A stretch of DNA of 64,000 nt from Microbacterium galbinum (GCF_023101185.1 NZ_CP078077.1:124001-188000); one strand, 5' to 3'; counted from the stretch's first letter, positions 17,104 through 27,172 are shown. A program made the numbers and translations. The notes: generated by a model not told the origin, from the sequence alone.

Positions 17104-17931
17104 TCAGGCGCTGCGGCGGAGCTTGACGGTGAGGGAGTCCGCCAGGACGGCGATGCGGTCGTCAGACGACCAGCGCTGAGCGAGGCGGGCGAGCACCGCG
17201 TCGAGGACCTCTCGCTCGAGTCCGTCGACGAGTTCGAGGATCACGATCAGTTCGGGACCCCGCAGACGCGCATCCGGATCCCCCGCGGCCACGGCCACGT
17301 CGATCACCGCGAGCTCCTGCGCGACGCTCGCCTGCAGGGCGGCGAACACCTCGGGCGAGAGGAAGCTCGGTTCCCACGCGTGCTCCTGCGCGATCGCCCA
17401 CACCGCGGGGCGGCGGATCACGAACTCGGTCTCCGACGTCGGGTCGAGCACGATCAGATCGGTGTCGTCGGCGGATGCCGCGAGAGCCGCGCGAACGGCC
17501 TCGACGGGGATGGGTCGCGCCGACGCGTCCCATCGCTGCATCGCCTCCACCGAGGAGAACACGGGTTGCACGCGACGCCCGTCGGGTGCCGCGACCGTCA
17601 CGATCGAGAGCTCCTGCGTCTTGTCGACGGCGAGTCCGCTCGGGGCGACACCCTCCTCGCCCTTCTCGGCGACGAGCGGGATGAGCACCCGCGCATGGCG
17701 GAAGGCGTCCACGACCTCCACCTGGCTGCCGGAACCCGCGCGGAAACTCAGCAGCGCGGCGAGCAGGGCGGGATCGGCGGAGCCGTCATCGGCGGCGTGC
17801 TGGTTCGCCTCGAAACTGCGCCCCTCCCACGGAACGCCGGCGGAGTCGCCACGGTCCGCCGCACCCGCGTGATCGTGGGAACCGTGACCGTGCGGGCCGT
17901 GACCGCAGGAGTCGTCAGTCGCCGGCGACAT
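17104..17931 (-). CDS. SseB-like family protein with His-rich N-terminus
   Basis: A cytoplasmic protein of 275 aa. Its centre, from [29 protein letters not shown] to [20 protein letters not shown], matches the SseB N-terminal family (PF07179) of poorly known function. The first 22 residues contain [13 protein letters not shown], a likely metal-binding stretch not typical of the family. The ATG at 17931 overlaps the end of priA by 17 bp, so it belongs to the his operon transcript. Confidence 0.75.
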   Translation of the reverse strand: MSPATDDSCGHGPHGHGSHDHAGAADRGDSAGVPWEGRSFEANQHAADDGSADPALLAALLSFRAGSGSQVEVVDAFRHARVLIPLVAEKGEEGVAPSGLAVDKTQELSIVTVAAPDGRRVQPVFSSVEAMQRWDASARPIPVEAVRAALAASADDTDLIVLDPTSETEFVIRRPAVWAIAQEHAWEPSFLSPEVFAALQASVAQELAVIDVAVAAGDPDARLRGPELIVILELVDGLEREVLDAVLARLAQRWSSDDRIAVLADSLTVKLRRSA

Positions 17932-18661
17932 CCAGCGCCTCAGCAAGGGTGAACGCCCCGGCGTACAGGGCCTTGCCCACGATGGCGCCCTCGACTCCGA
18001 GCGGCACCAACTCGCGCAGCGCGGCGATGTCGTCGAGGCTTGAGATGCCGCCCGAGGCGACGACGGGCTTGGGCGTACGGGCGGTGACCTCGCGCAGGAG
18101 TTCCAGGTTCGGGCCGCGCAGCGTGCCGTCCTTCGTCACATCGGTGAGCACGTAACGGCTGCAGCCCGCGTCCTCCAGGCGGTCGAGCACCTCCCAGAGG
18201 TCGCCGCCCTCCTTCGTCCACCCACGTGCTGCGAGGGTCGTGCCGCGGACGTCCAGACCGACGGCGATCGCTTCGCCGTAACGGCCGATCACGTCGGCCG
18301 CCCACTCCGGGTTCTCCAGCGCAGCCGTGCCGAGGTTGATCCGGGTCGCTCCGCTCTCGAGAGCGGCCTCGAGGGTCGCGTCGTCGCGGATTCCCCCCGA
18401 GAGTTCGATGTTCACGCCTCGGTACTGCTTGATGACCTTGCGCAGGATCGGCGCGTTGCTCCCCCGGCCGAACGCCGCATCGAGATCGACGAGGTGGATC
18501 CACTGAGCGCCCTGCGAGACCCATTCGCCGGCGGCATCCAGCGGATCTCCGTAGCTGGTCTCCGTGCCGGCCTCGCCCTGCGTGAGGCGCACGGCCTTGC
18601 CACCGGCGACATCGACTGCGGGGAGCAGCGTGAGAGAGGGAGACTGTGCGAAGTCGTTCAT
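17915..18661 (-). CDS. priA: Phosphoribosyl isomerase A (HisA/PriA)
   Basis: A TIM-barrel isomerase of 248 aa that converts ProFAR to PRFAR in histidine synthesis. In actinobacteria it usually also performs the TrpF step. Visible motifs: [18 protein letters not shown] (first catalytic Asp near residue 18), [45 protein letters not shown] (second Asp) and [12 protein letters not shown]. Start chosen at MNDFAQ. It follows hisH in the operon. Dual specificity is inferred from lineage. Confidence 0.93.
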   Translation of the reverse strand: MNDFAQSPSLTLLPAVDVAGGKAVRLTQGEAGTETSYGDPLDAAGEWVSQGAQWIHLVDLDAAFGRGSNAPILRKVIKQYRGVNIELSGGIRDDATLEAALESGATRINLGTAALENPEWAADVIGRYGEAIAVGLDVRGTTLAARGWTKEGGDLWEVLDRLEDAGCSRYVLTDVTKDGTLRGPNLELLREVTARTPKPVVASGGISSLDDIAALRELVPLGVEGAIVGKALYAGAFTLAEALDVAGD

Positions 18662-18763
18662 GACGTCCTTGGTGTGGGGGCTCGGCGCCCGTTGCGGGCA
18701 CGAGATTCGAGGGTACTCTGCGGCCGCACGGGCCTCAAAATGCATGACGCCGGGCGGCGCCTC

Positions 18764-19399
18764 TCAGAGGCTCCGGGTCCAGTTGCGCAGGAGACGGATG
18801 CCCGCGTCCCCCGACTTCTCCGGGTGGAACTGCGTCGCGGTGAGCGGGCCGTTCTCGACCGCGGCCAGGAACGGATCACCGTAGGTCGTCCAGGTGAGAA
18901 CGGGCTGCGGGAACGGCGGGATGACGTCGAGTTCCCAGGTCTGAGCCGCGTACGAGTGCACGAAGTAGAAGCGTTCGTCCTCGATGCCGTCGAACAGGAT
19001 GCTGTCGGGTCCAGGGGACACCGTGTTCCAACCCATGTGCGGGAGGACCGAGGCGTTGAGCTCGGTGACCGCTCCCGGCCACTCCCCCAGTCCCTCGGTG
19101 TTCTGCCCGCGTTCGACACCGCGTTCGAAGAGCACCTGCATCCCGACGCAGATCCCCATGACCGGGCGTCCACCCGCGAGCCGACGATCGATGATGTCGT
19201 CTCCGCCGTGCGCCCGCAGGGCGTCACGGACCGCGGCGAACGCGCCGACACCCGGCACGAGCAGTCCATCGGCTTCGAGCGCCTCGGTGCGATCGCGAGT
19301 GAGGACGGCATCCGCTCCGGCGGCGACCAGCGCCTTCACCGCGGAGTGCACGTTGCCGGACTCGTAGTCGAAGACGGCGACCCGGGGCGTGCGGGTCAC
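18764..19399 (-). CDS. hisH: Imidazole glycerol phosphate synthase, glutamine amidotransferase subunit
   Basis: HisH releases ammonia from glutamine for HisF. At 211 aa it has the class I amidotransferase triad: Cys in [13 protein letters not shown] (near 83), and His/Glu in [12 protein letters not shown] (near 193-195). The opening [18 protein letters not shown] is typical. The GTG start overlaps the hisB stop (GTGA). HisF is not in this window. Confidence 0.95.
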   Translation of the reverse strand: MTRTPRVAVFDYESGNVHSAVKALVAAGADAVLTRDRTEALEADGLLVPGVGAFAAVRDALRAHGGDDIIDRRLAGGRPVMGICVGMQVLFERGVERGQNTEGLGEWPGAVTELNASVLPHMGWNTVSPGPDSILFDGIEDERFYFVHSYAAQTWELDVIPPFPQPVLTWTTYGDPFLAAVENGPLTATQFHPEKSGDAGIRLLRNWTRSL

Positions 19400-20013
19400 A
19401 GCGCGCCCTTGGTCGACGGGATGCCGTCGACCAGCGGGTCGAGGGCCTTGGCCTGCCGGAAAGCGCGGGCGAAGGCCTTGTACTCCGCTTCGGCGATGTG
19501 GTGCGGGTCGCGACCACCCAGCACGCGCACGTGAACGGTGAGCGCCGCGTTGAAGGCGATCGCCTCGAAGGTGTGCCGGACGAGCGAGCCCGTGAAGTGT
19601 CCGCCGATGAGGTGCTGCTCGAAGCCGGCAGGCTCGCCTTCGTGCACGAGGTACGGACGGCCGGAGATGTCGACGACGGCCTGGGCGAGCGCCTCGTCGA
19701 GCGGCACGAGCGCATCGCCGTAGCGCGAGATGCCCGCCTTGTCGCCGAGCGCCTCACCGATCGCCTGGCCGAGCACGATCGAGATGTCCTCGACGGTGTG
19801 GTGCGCATCGATGTGGGTGTCGCCCGAGGCCCGCACCGTCAGATCGGTGAGCGAGTGCTTGGCGAAAGCCGTGAGCATGTGGTCGAAGAACGGAACGGAG
19901 GTGTCGATGCGGCTGGCGCCGGTGCCATCGAGGTTCAGCTCGAGCTCGACGGTGGACTCCGACGTGCTGCGCACGCGGCGCGCGGTGCGCGGGGCCGGGG
20001 TGGGGGTGCTCAT
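19396..20013 (-). CDS. hisB: Imidazoleglycerol-phosphate dehydratase
   Basis: Dehydrates IGP to imidazole acetol phosphate. The protein is 205 aa and monofunctional (no phosphatase domain). Manganese-binding histidine motifs [15 protein letters not shown] (near 67) and the second copy HIGGHFTG...[20 protein letters not shown] are present. The ATG overlaps the hisC stop. TAGAAT seven bases upstream of its ATG, inside the hisC 3' end, could be an internal promoter. Confidence 0.96.
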   Translation of the reverse strand: MSTPTPAPRTARRVRSTSESTVELELNLDGTGASRIDTSVPFFDHMLTAFAKHSLTDLTVRASGDTHIDAHHTVEDISIVLGQAIGEALGDKAGISRYGDALVPLDEALAQAVVDISGRPYLVHEGEPAGFEQHLIGGHFTGSLVRHTFEAIAFNAALTVHVRVLGGRDPHHIAEAEYKAFARAFRQAKALDPLVDGIPSTKGAL

Positions 20014-21095
20014 GAGGCCGATTCTATCGAGGCCAGCGCATCGAGGAACGCCGTGGTCTCGGCCTCGGTGCCCGCGGTGACGCGCAGGTGGCCGGGGATC
20101 CCGACGTCACGGACGAGCACGCCCTGCTCGTAGAGACGCTGCCACGTGGCCTTCGGATCGGAGACGCCGCCGAACAGCACGAAGTTGGACCAGGACTCGT
20201 GAGGCGTGTATCCGAGCGCCTCGAGCGTCGCGGTGATCCGATCGCGCTGCGCGACGATCTCCTCGACCATGCCCAGCATGACGTCGGAGTTGCGCAGCGC
20301 GGCGACCGCCGCCGCCTGGGTGAGCGCGCTCAGGTGGTACGGCAATCGCACGAGACGCAGGGCGTCGATGAACGCGGGATCGGCGGCCAGGTATCCCACC
20401 CGCGCTCCGGCGAAGGCGAAGGCCTTGCTCATCGTGCGCGACACCGCGAGCCGCGGGCGTCCCTCCAGCAGCGTGAGCGCCGAGGGTGCGTCGTGCGGAG
20501 CGAACTCGTGATAGGCCTCGTCGACCACGACCACACCGCGCGCGGCGGCATAGACGGCCTCGATGACGTCGAGTCCGAGCGGCGTCCCCGTCGGATTGTT
20601 CGGCGAGCACAGGAGCACCACGTCGGGATCCACCTGCTCGATCTGAGCGACCGCCTCTTCCGGGGTGATCGTATAGTCGGGTTGGCGCTCCCCCGCCACC
20701 CAGCGCGCGCCCGTCCCCTGCGCCAGCAAGGGGTACATCGAGTACGTCGGCGCGAAGCCGAAGACCGTCCGCCCCGGGCCGGCGAAAGCCTGGAGAATGT
20801 GCTGGAGCACCTCGTTCGAGCCGTTGCCCGCCCAGATCTGCGAGGCGTCGAGGCCGTGACCGAGGTACTGCGCGAAGCCCTCACGGAGAGCCGTGAACTC
20901 GCGGTCGGGGTAGCGATTCACGTCGCGGAGCGCGACCGCGATGTCGTCGAGGATGTCGCTTGCCACGGCATCCGGTACGGGATGCGTGTTCTCGTTGACG
21001 TTCAGAGCGATCGGGAGCGGCGCCTGAGGTGCCCCATACGGGGTGAGCCCTCGGAGATCGTCGCGGAGAGGGAGATCATCGAGCGAAGAAGTCAC
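20010..21095 (-). CDS. hisC: Histidinol-phosphate aminotransferase
   Basis: A PLP-dependent fold-type I aminotransferase of 361 aa. Features are [10 protein letters not shown] near the N-terminus, [12 protein letters not shown] (substrate/PLP loop) near 165, [12 protein letters not shown], and the Schiff-base lysine in [18 protein letters not shown] near 225. TAGCAT lies six bases upstream of the GTG at 21095, so that codon is preferred over the GTG at 21098. It is first in hisC-B-H-priA; hisD, often upstream, is absent here. Confidence 0.94.
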   Translation of the reverse strand: MTSSLDDLPLRDDLRGLTPYGAPQAPLPIALNVNENTHPVPDAVASDILDDIAVALRDVNRYPDREFTALREGFAQYLGHGLDASQIWAGNGSNEVLQHILQAFAGPGRTVFGFAPTYSMYPLLAQGTGARWVAGERQPDYTITPEEAVAQIEQVDPDVVLLCSPNNPTGTPLGLDVIEAVYAAARGVVVVDEAYHEFAPHDAPSALTLLEGRPRLAVSRTMSKAFAFAGARVGYLAADPAFIDALRLVRLPYHLSALTQAAAVAALRNSDVMLGMVEEIVAQRDRITATLEALGYTPHESWSNFVLFGGVSDPKATWQRLYEQGVLVRDVGIPGHLRVTAGTEAETTAFLDALASIESAS

Positions 21096-21101
21096 CACTC
21101 C

Positions 21102-21107
21102 ATGCTA
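21102..21107 (-). promoter_or_regulatory. -10 element TAGCAT, leaderless start of hisC operon
   Basis: TAGCAT followed by six bases and the GTG at 21095; no Shine-Dalgarno sequence is seen. Confidence 0.5.
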
Positions 21108-21172
21108 GGCCGCACAGCCGGGGCCGCTCTCCGCGTTACCGCCTTTTGCGGTGGGGACGACGGCCGGACGAG

Positions 21173-21535
21173 TCAGCTCGCGTACTCCGCGGGGATCGAC
21201 AGCTCCTGGCCGATCTGCAGAACGCCGCCCTGCAGCATGTTGAGACGAGTGATCTCGCCGATCACCTCTCGCGGGTCGGACTCGGGCGAGACCTCGGCCG
21301 CGATCGACCACAGCGTGTCGCCGGGCATCACGGTGACCGTCTCGAACGTCACCGTGCCGGCCCCCTCGCCGGTCGCCAGCGCGCTGCCGCCGCTGAGCGC
21401 GGCGAAGGCGATGCCGAATGCGAGAGGAAGCGCAGCCAGAGCGAGCAGCACACGACGACCGCGCGCCGTCAGCCGGAGACGCGTCGCCGGGCGGACCGGA
21501 CGGACGGCTGCGGTGCTGAAGGTGATGCTGCTCAT
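21173..21535 (-). CDS. LysM domain membrane-anchored protein, LexA-linked
   Basis: A 120-aa protein with a basic N-terminus, one hydrophobic helix (about 28-52, VLLALAALPLAFGIAFAAL) and a C-terminal LysM peptidoglycan-binding domain (VMPGDTLWSIAAEVS...LQIGQELSIP). It is divergent from lexA. The same placement is seen for YneA in Bacillus and for the LysM cell-wall hydrolase ChiZ in mycobacteria, which block division during the SOS response. Here no hydrolase domain is visible, so it looks like a division inhibitor of YneA style. That role is inferred. Confidence 0.8.
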   Translation of the reverse strand: MSSITFSTAAVRPVRPATRLRLTARGRRVLLALAALPLAFGIAFAALSGGSALATGEGAGTVTFETVTVMPGDTLWSIAAEVSPESDPREVIGEITRLNMLQGGVLQIGQELSIPAEYAS

Positions 21536-21659
21536 GTCGTTCTCCTCTGCCTTGCTCCGGTGAACCGGAGGTCTGTCATCACCCGCGAGCGATGACCACG
21601 TTGGCGTAGCGTTCGCATCCGCCTCTCGGCCGGGAGGGGCGAGTGCGAAGCTACGTTCC

Positions 21660-21680
21660 GAAGATATCTTCGAATTCGAA
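21660..21680. repeat. Twin palindromes GAAGATATCTTC and TTCGAATTCGAA
   Basis: GAAGATATCTTC (21660-21671) and TTCGAATTCGAA (21669-21680) are both perfect 12-bp palindromes, overlapping by three bases. They cover the -10 and spacer of the LysM promoter. Confidence 0.6.
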
Positions 21681-21697
21681 TATCTGTCAAGCTTTCT

Positions 21698-21713
21698 TCG
21701 AAATCACGTTCGC
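21698..21713 (+). promoter_or_regulatory. Candidate SOS box (LexA operator)
   Basis: TCGAAATCACGTTCGC matches the actinobacterial/Bacillus-type LexA box TCGAAC-N4-GTTCGA except at positions 6 and 16. It sits between lexA and the LysM gene, where LexA autoregulation is expected. Confidence 0.6.
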
Positions 21714-21844
21714 GATTTCACCGACACGCTCGAACAGATCTTCCACATCCGCGCTTTTCTCGGATACGGTTTCGATACCAACACCGAACCACGGGCCTCC
21801 GACATTCGAAGAAGGACGCCGGAATCGCGCACCGAAGGAGCATC

Positions 21845-22531
21845 ATGAGCGAGATCACCGCCCCCGATCCCGAGGCACCGCGCACACGCCGTCGAAAGAG
21901 CCTGAGCCCCAAGCAGATGGCCATTCTCGAGGTGATCCAGGCGTCGATCGCCCAGCAGGGGTATCCGCCGAGCATGCGCGAGATCGGCGACGCCGTCGGG
22001 CTCAAGTCGCTCTCGAGCGTGACCCACCAACTCGGCCAGCTCGAGCTCAGCGGCTACCTGCGTCGCGATCCCGGCAAGACGCGTGCGATGGAGGTCCTGA
22101 TCGATCTCCCCGGCACGAGCACCGAGAACCCCGCCGATGTCGCCACTCCCGTGGGCGACGCTGCTCTGGTGCCCCTCGTCGGTCGCATCGCCGCCGGCGT
22201 TCCGATCACGGCCGACCAGCACGTCGAGGAGATCTTCCCCCTGCCGCGACAGCTCGTCGGAAAGGGCGACCTGTTCATGCTCAAGGTCTCGGGCGAGTCC
22301 ATGATCGACGCGGCGATCTGCGACGGCGACTGGGTCGTCGTCCGCTCCCAGCACACGGCCGAGAACGGCGAGATCGTGGCGGCGATGCTCGACGGTGAGG
22401 CGACGGTCAAGACCTTCCGGCGCCGCGACGGCCACACCTGGCTGCTTCCGCGCAACTCGGCGTTCGAACCGATCCTCGGCGACGAAGCCGTCGTCCTCGG
22501 AAAGGTCGTCGCCGTCCTCCGCGCGGTCTGA
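21845..22531 (+). CDS. lexA: LexA repressor
   Basis: SOS repressor and self-cleaving protease of 228 aa. The winged-helix DNA-binding domain (about 15-80) includes [24 protein letters not shown]. The cleavage site is Ala-Gly in RIAAGVPIT (near 118). Catalytic Ser is in [15 protein letters not shown] (near 153) and Lys in [12 protein letters not shown] (near 190). A good ribosome binding site precedes the ATG. Likely autoregulated by the box at 21698. Confidence 0.97.
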   Translation: MSEITAPDPEAPRTRRRKSLSPKQMAILEVIQASIAQQGYPPSMREIGDAVGLKSLSSVTHQLGQLELSGYLRRDPGKTRAMEVLIDLPGTSTENPADVATPVGDAALVPLVGRIAAGVPITADQHVEEIFPLPRQLVGKGDLFMLKVSGESMIDAAICDGDWVVVRSQHTAENGEIVAAMLDGEATVKTFRRRDGHTWLLPRNSAFEPILGDEAVVLGKVVAVLRAV

Positions 22532-22566
22532 CGCACACCCGGGCCCGGCGCGCTCGCGTCGACGCA

Positions 22567-22572
22567 TAGGCT
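22567..22572 (+). promoter_or_regulatory. -10 element TAGGCT, leaderless start of the peptidase gene
   Basis: TAGGCT, CGAAGC, then the ATG at 22579. Confidence 0.5.
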
Positions 22573-22578
22573 CGAAGC

Positions 22579-24444
22579 ATGTCGTCACCGTACGGTTCCT
22601 GGCCCTCGCCCTTCACCCCGGCATCCGTCGCCGCGGCCTCCCCTCGCCTCGACGGAGCACGATTCGTCGGCGAGGAGATCTGGTGGGCGGAGTCCGTGCC
22701 CGCAGAGGGCGGTCGCATGACGGTGCGCTCATCGCTCGGACATGAGGTGCTCCCCGCTCCCTGGAGCGCTCGATCGCGCGTGCACGAGTACGGCGGTGGA
22801 GCATGGACGGCGGACGCAGATGGCACCCTCTTCTTCGTCCAGGCCGACGATCAGCGTGTCTACCGGCTCGATCGCGGCACGGAGCCTGTCGCTCTCACTC
22901 CTCCGGGCCCCGCCCACGGCGGGCTGCGCGTGCAGGACAGCCGCCTTCTCGCCGTCCGCGAGGATCTGACCTCGACGGAGCACCGTCGGGCGATCGTCGA
23001 GATCCCGACCGACGGATCTGCCGCGGAGTCCCCGTCCGCCGTCATCGTGCACGCCGAGAGCGGCGCCTTCTACGCCCATCCCTCCCTCTCCCCCGAAGGA
23101 ACGAGACTGGCCTGGGTCGAATGGTCGGGCGAGCGGATGCCGTGGGATGAAGCGCACCTGCGTCTGCGTGACCTGCGCTCCGGCGAGACGGGCTCGGTAT
23201 CCACGCGGGCGGCCCTGCAGCCGGAGTGGATATCCGAGAACGAACTCCTCTTCGCGGACGACCGCGACGGGCGCTGGGCCGTGCACCGTGTCACCGTCGA
23301 CGGGATCGCGCCCACGGCCGCGCCGGTCCCTCTCACCTCCGCCGACGCCGACACCGGCTACGGACTGTGGGTGCTCGGCAATCGCTGGTTCCAGCCTCTC
23401 GATGACGGGCGCCTCGTGGCCGTGCGCACGAACGGCCGCGACGAGATCGTCGTCCTCTCCGGCGACGGTTCCGAGCGACGTGTCGAGGTGCCGTGCGACG
23501 GGCACGTGAGCATCGATGACGTCGTCGGCTCGCTCGTCCTGCTCTCGGGGAACGGATCGGGCGTCACCTCCGGGGTGTGGTGCGCCGATCTCGACACGGG
23601 TGCCGTCGTCGCGGTCCGCGGAGGCGAGGCCGTCGATCCCGCGTGGATGCCGCCGCCCCTCGCTCTCACCTTCGACGGCCGTCACGGCCCGGTGCACGCC
23701 TACGCGTATCCGCCCGCGAACCCGGGTGCTGCGGCATCCGCCGACGAACTCCCGCCGTACCTGGTGCTGGTGCACGGCGGCCCGACCGCTCACGTGACCG
23801 GGGCGACCTCGGCGGCGCTCGCGTTCTACACGAGCCGCGGGATCGGGGTGCTCGACGTGAACTACGGCGGGTCGACCGGCTATGGACGCGCCTATCGCGA
23901 GCGGCTCGACCGCCAGTGGGGCGTCGTCGACGTCGACGACGTCATCGCTGCGGCGCACGGCCTCGCGGCGGCGGGCCTCGCGGACCCGACGCGCATCGCG
24001 ATCCGCGGAGGCTCGGCCGGTGGTTGGACGGTCCTCTCCGCGCTCGTGCGCGGGGGCGCGTTCGCGGCGGGCATCTCGCGCTACGGCGTCTCCGACCTGA
24101 GGATGCTCGTCGCCGACTCCCACGACTTCGAGAAGCACTACATCGACGGCCTCGTCGGTCCGCTCCCGGCATCCGAGAAGCTGTACGTCGAACGCTCGCC
24201 CCTGACGCACGCCGACCGGATCGACGTTCCGGTGCTCCTGCTCCAGGGAGCCGATGACATCGTGGTGCCTCCGTCGCAGTCCGAGGCGATCCGCGATGCG
24301 CTCGCCCGACGGGGCGTCGATCACGAGTACGTGCTCTACCCCGGAGAGGGGCACGGCTTCCGGCGCGCGGAGACGGTCGTCGATGCCCTCGAACGCGAAC
24401 TCGCGTTCCTGGGTCGGGCGTTCGGCTTCACGCCGTCGCCGTGA
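22579..24444 (+). CDS. Prolyl oligopeptidase family (S9) serine peptidase
   Basis: A cytoplasmic peptidase of 621 aa with an N-terminal beta-propeller-like region (about 1-350) and a C-terminal alpha/beta hydrolase. Catalytic Ser is in IRGGSAGGWTVLSA (near 478), Asp in LLLQGADDIVVPP (near 560) and His in YPGEGHGFRRAE (near 594). The oxyanion-side YLVLVHGGPTAHV is also present. No signal peptide. Substrate unknown; the family cleaves short peptides, mainly after proline. Its end meets smpB (convergent, seven bases between stops). Confidence 0.88.
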   Translation: MSSPYGSWPSPFTPASVAAASPRLDGARFVGEEIWWAESVPAEGGRMTVRSSLGHEVLPAPWSARSRVHEYGGGAWTADADGTLFFVQADDQRVYRLDRGTEPVALTPPGPAHGGLRVQDSRLLAVREDLTSTEHRRAIVEIPTDGSAAESPSAVIVHAESGAFYAHPSLSPEGTRLAWVEWSGERMPWDEAHLRLRDLRSGETGSVSTRAALQPEWISENELLFADDRDGRWAVHRVTVDGIAPTAAPVPLTSADADTGYGLWVLGNRWFQPLDDGRLVAVRTNGRDEIVVLSGDGSERRVEVPCDGHVSIDDVVGSLVLLSGNGSGVTSGVWCADLDTGAVVAVRGGEAVDPAWMPPPLALTFDGRHGPVHAYAYPPANPGAAASADELPPYLVLVHGGPTAHVTGATSAALAFYTSRGIGVLDVNYGGSTGYGRAYRERLDRQWGVVDVDDVIAAAHGLAAAGLADPTRIAIRGGSAGGWTVLSALVRGGAFAAGISRYGVSDLRMLVADSHDFEKHYIDGLVGPLPASEKLYVERSPLTHADRIDVPVLLLQGADDIVVPPSQSEAIRDALARRGVDHEYVLYPGEGHGFRRAETVVDALERELAFLGRAFGFTPSP

Positions 24445-24451
24445 CCTGCGG

Positions 24452-24928
24452 CTATTCGCCGACGCGGTTGCGCAGTCGCATCGCGCGTTCCGCTTCGCGC
24501 GTGTCCTGACGCTCACGGAGCGTCTGGCGCTTGTCGTACTCGCGCTTGCCCTTGGCGAGTGCGATCTCGACCTTGGCGCGACCGTCGGAGAAGTACAGCT
24601 TGAGCGGGATCAGCGTGTAACCGCCCGCCGAGACCGCGTGGGCGATCTTCGCGATCTCCTCGCGATGCAGCAGCAGCTTGCGGATGCGCTTGGCCGAATG
24701 GTTCGTCCAGTGCCCCTGCGAGTACTCGGGGATGTGTACGGAGTCGAGGAAGACCTCGTTGCCCTTGACGAACGCGTAACCGTCCGAGAGGTTCGCGCGC
24801 CCCTGGCGCAGTGACTTGACTTCGGTGCCGGTGAGCACCATCCCCGCCTCGTACGACTTCTCGATGTTGTAGTCGTGACGTGCGCGACGATTGGTCGCGA
24901 TGACCTTCTCCCCGCGTTCCCTGGGCAT
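24452..24928 (-). CDS. smpB: SsrA-binding protein SmpB
   Basis: Binds tmRNA and delivers it to stalled ribosomes (trans-translation). At 158 aa it has the family motifs ATNRRARHDYNIEKSYEAG, GTEVKSLRQGRANLSDGYA, and the basic tail KGKREYDKRQTLRERQDTRE. Start chosen at MPRERGEK (24928), where AGGAG is seven bases upstream. It lies downstream of ftsX, as usual in actinobacteria. No tmRNA gene is found beside it in this window. Confidence 0.96.
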   Translation of the reverse strand: MPRERGEKVIATNRRARHDYNIEKSYEAGMVLTGTEVKSLRQGRANLSDGYAFVKGNEVFLDSVHIPEYSQGHWTNHSAKRIRKLLLHREEIAKIAHAVSAGGYTLIPLKLYFSDGRAKVEIALAKGKREYDKRQTLRERQDTREAERAMRLRNRVGE

Positions 24929-25023
24929 GATGCTCTCCTGATCCGTGTCGTGCGCTCGCACAACAGCCTTTCAGCATACCTGCGTCACGTGCCTCCGAGC
25001 CACTTCCGACCCGGCCGAGATGG

Positions 25024-25938
25024 TCAGGTGCGCAGCCAGCGCCGGATCGCGAAGCCCGCCGAGAGTGCGGCGAGCAAGACGCCGATGCCGATCAGCACCG
25101 GCACGACCCACGCGGCATCCTGCATTCCGATCCAGGTCGTGATGAAGGGCACGCGTCCCCGCAGGTAGCCGTTCACGCCGAAGTGCACGCCCGCGAGGAT
25201 CGCCGCGCTCGCGAGCGCCGAGCCCAGCAGGGCGGCGAAGACGCCTTCGAGCACGAACGGCGTCTGGATGAAGCGGTTCGACGCGCCCACCAGGCGCATG
25301 ATCCCGATCTCCTTGCGCCGCGCGTAGGCCGACAATCGGATGGTCGTGGCGATGAGCAGCGTCGCCGCGATGAGCATGAGCACCGCGATCCCGACAGCCA
25401 CGTACGTGGCGACCGTGAGCGCCGAGAACAGCGGTTCGAGATATTGCAGCTGATCCTTGACCTGCTCGACGCCGGTCTGACCGCTGAAGGCTTCGGAGAG
25501 CACCTGGGACTGCCCCGGATCCTTCATCGTCACGAAGAAGACCTCGAACGCCTGGTCCGGGGTGATCACGCTCGCCTGCTCCTCGCCCACCTGCTCGACG
25601 AGCTTGGCGTAGGTGTCTTCCTTCGTGTCGAAGGTCATCGAGCTGATGAGCGGCGCGAGCGCGTCGCCCTCGAGCTGAGCGCGCACCGAGGCGACCTGCT
25701 CTTCGCTTGCAGCCCCGTCTACGCAGGTGTCGGACTCCGACACCGCCGAGCACATGTACACGGCGACCTGGGCGCGTTCGCTCCAGTAGCCGCGCATGAC
25801 GCCGATCTGCGACTGCATCAGGATCGCCGCGCCCACGAAGGTGAGCGACACGAACGTCACGAGCACGACCGAGATCACCATCGAGATGTTCCGGCGCAGG
25901 CCCAGCAGGGCCTCGGTGAGGATCAGTCCGATTCTCAT
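25024..25938 (-). CDS. ftsX: Cell division ABC transporter permease FtsX
   Basis: Membrane partner of FtsE, regulating peptidoglycan hydrolases during division. A protein of 304 aa with TM1 at about 20-45 and a large extracytoplasmic domain (about 46-175) holding two cysteines (YMCSAVSESDTC) that could pair. Three further helices come near 180, 230 and 275. The ATG overlaps the ftsE stop (ATGA). Homologs in mycobacteria contact RipC-type hydrolases. Confidence 0.95.
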   Translation of the reverse strand: MRIGLILTEALLGLRRNISMVISVVLVTFVSLTFVGAAILMQSQIGVMRGYWSERAQVAVYMCSAVSESDTCVDGAASEEQVASVRAQLEGDALAPLISSMTFDTKEDTYAKLVEQVGEEQASVITPDQAFEVFFVTMKDPGQSQVLSEAFSGQTGVEQVKDQLQYLEPLFSALTVATYVAVGIAVLMLIAATLLIATTIRLSAYARRKEIGIMRLVGASNRFIQTPFVLEGVFAALLGSALASAAILAGVHFGVNGYLRGRVPFITTWIGMQDAAWVVPVLIGIGVLLAALSAGFAIRRWLRT

Positions 25939-27050
25939 GAGGTCGGACCCACTTCCTCGTCGTCGCCGCTGGAGAGGCCGAGTCTGTCGGCGACGCCGAG
26001 CTCGGCGACGTCGACCTCGGGAAGGACTATCGGATGCGTGCGCGGACCGGTGGAGGGAGACGTCGGCGCGGCGTCGGCTTCGGCGGGCGCAGCCTCATCG
26101 GCGACGGGTTCCGCGGGAGCCGCGGCGGGGACCTGGCCCGGAGCCGGAGCGGCTGCCGCGGCGGCGGCGGGAGTCGGCACAGGCGCGGGGGAGGCGGGTG
26201 TCGGAGCGGATGCCGCGGCCTTGCGCTGCGCGCTGAGCTCCTCGGTCAGTGCGGCCCGCACGATCGACAGATCAGACGTCTGGCGCTGCACCTCCTGCAC
26301 CGCCGTGAGCGCGGCCGCGGCGGCGGCGCCGCGCACCTCCTCGGGAACGAGACGCGGGATGTTGGAGGTGTCGCCGTAACCGCCGTGCACCTCGTCGCGC
26401 ACCATCACGCCGTCGCGGAGCTCGATGACGCGGCGCTTCATCTGATCGACGAAACCGGCCTCGTGTGTGGCCATGAGCACGGTCGTTCCGCCCGCATTGA
26501 TACGTGCGAGGAGCTGCATGATGTCGACAGAGGTGGCGGGGTCGAGGTTTCCCGTCGGCTCATCGGCGAGCAGCACCTGGGGGCGATTGACGAGAGCGCG
26601 CGCGATCGCGACGCGCTGCTGCTCACCGCCCGAGAGCTCATGCGGCATGCGCTTCTGCTTGCCGTCGAGACCGACCAGGGCCAATGCTTCGGGAACGGCC
26701 TGCTGGATGAAGCCCCGCGACGAACCGGTCACCTGGAGGGTGAAGGCGACGTTCTGGTACACAGTCTTCGACGGAAGCAGGCGGAAGTCCTGGAACACCG
26801 AGCCGATGTGGCGTCGGAAGTACGGCACCTTGCGGTTCGCGAGCGAACGGAGGTCGCGGCCCATCACCGCGACGCGGCCCGTGGTGGGCACGTCCTCGCG
26901 CAGGATGAGCCGCAGGCAGGACGACTTCCCGGAACCCGAGGCACCCACGAGGAAGACGAACTCCCCGCGCTGCACCTCGAAGTCGACTCCGGAGAGGGCG
27001 GGCTTGGACGTCCCGCGGTAGCGTTTCGTGACGTTCTCGAACCGAATCAT
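25935..27050 (-). CDS. ftsE: Cell division ATP-binding protein FtsE with C-terminal extension
   Basis: ATPase of the FtsEX complex. The first ~225 residues are a normal FtsE: Walker [10 protein letters not shown] (about 37-45), [15 protein letters not shown] (about 140) and Walker [14 protein letters not shown]. At 371 aa it is about 140 residues longer than usual. The tail is Ala/Pro-rich ([19 protein letters not shown]) and acidic near its end ([21 protein letters not shown]), probably disordered with a short terminal motif. Confidence 0.94.
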   Translation of the reverse strand: MIRFENVTKRYRGTSKPALSGVDFEVQRGEFVFLVGASGSGKSSCLRLILREDVPTTGRVAVMGRDLRSLANRKVPYFRRHIGSVFQDFRLLPSKTVYQNVAFTLQVTGSSRGFIQQAVPEALALVGLDGKQKRMPHELSGGEQQRVAIARALVNRPQVLLADEPTGNLDPATSVDIMQLLARINAGGTTVLMATHEAGFVDQMKRRVIELRDGVMVRDEVHGGYGDTSNIPRLVPEEVRGAAAAAALTAVQEVQRQTSDLSIVRAALTEELSAQRKAAASAPTPASPAPVPTPAAAAAAAPAPGQVPAAAPAEPVADEAAPAEADAAPTSPSTGPRTHPIVLPEVDVAELGVADRLGLSSGDDEEVGPTS

Positions 27051-27166
27051 GGCGGTACGAGCCTAAGCGCGCTCCCCTCCCGCGCCGCGCGCGACACCCC
27101 GCGCGGGCCGGACGTGCGAGAAGGCATCGTTCGACATCCGTCTCCGTCGATGTCACGAGCCACTGC

Positions 27167-27172
27167 TATACA
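27167..27172 (+). promoter_or_regulatory. Likely -10 (TATACA) for the first DUF2510 gene
   Basis: TATACA in an otherwise GC-rich stretch, about 52 bases before the ATG at 27225, which has a GAGGGGGA ribosome binding site. No clear -35 is seen. Confidence 0.4.

Larger units (their letters stand above)
21536..21844. promoter_or_regulatory. Divergent lexA/LysM control region (309 bp)
   Basis: No gene is seen here. The region is markedly AT-richer than its surroundings around 21655-21725. It holds a candidate SOS box at 21698-21713, two 12-bp palindromes at 21660-21680, and a good minus-strand promoter for the LysM gene: TTGACA (21685-21690, written TGTCAA on the plus strand) and TATCTT 18 bp on. 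The palindrome TTCGAATTCGAA lies between these hexamers. A lexA ribosome binding site (GAAGGAG) is at the right edge. Confidence 0.65.

Noticed and set aside
24445..24928. tmRNA gene next to smpB
   Set aside because: The gap to the peptidase gene is seven bases and the smpB-ftsX gap is 95 bases, too short; no tRNA-like ends are seen.
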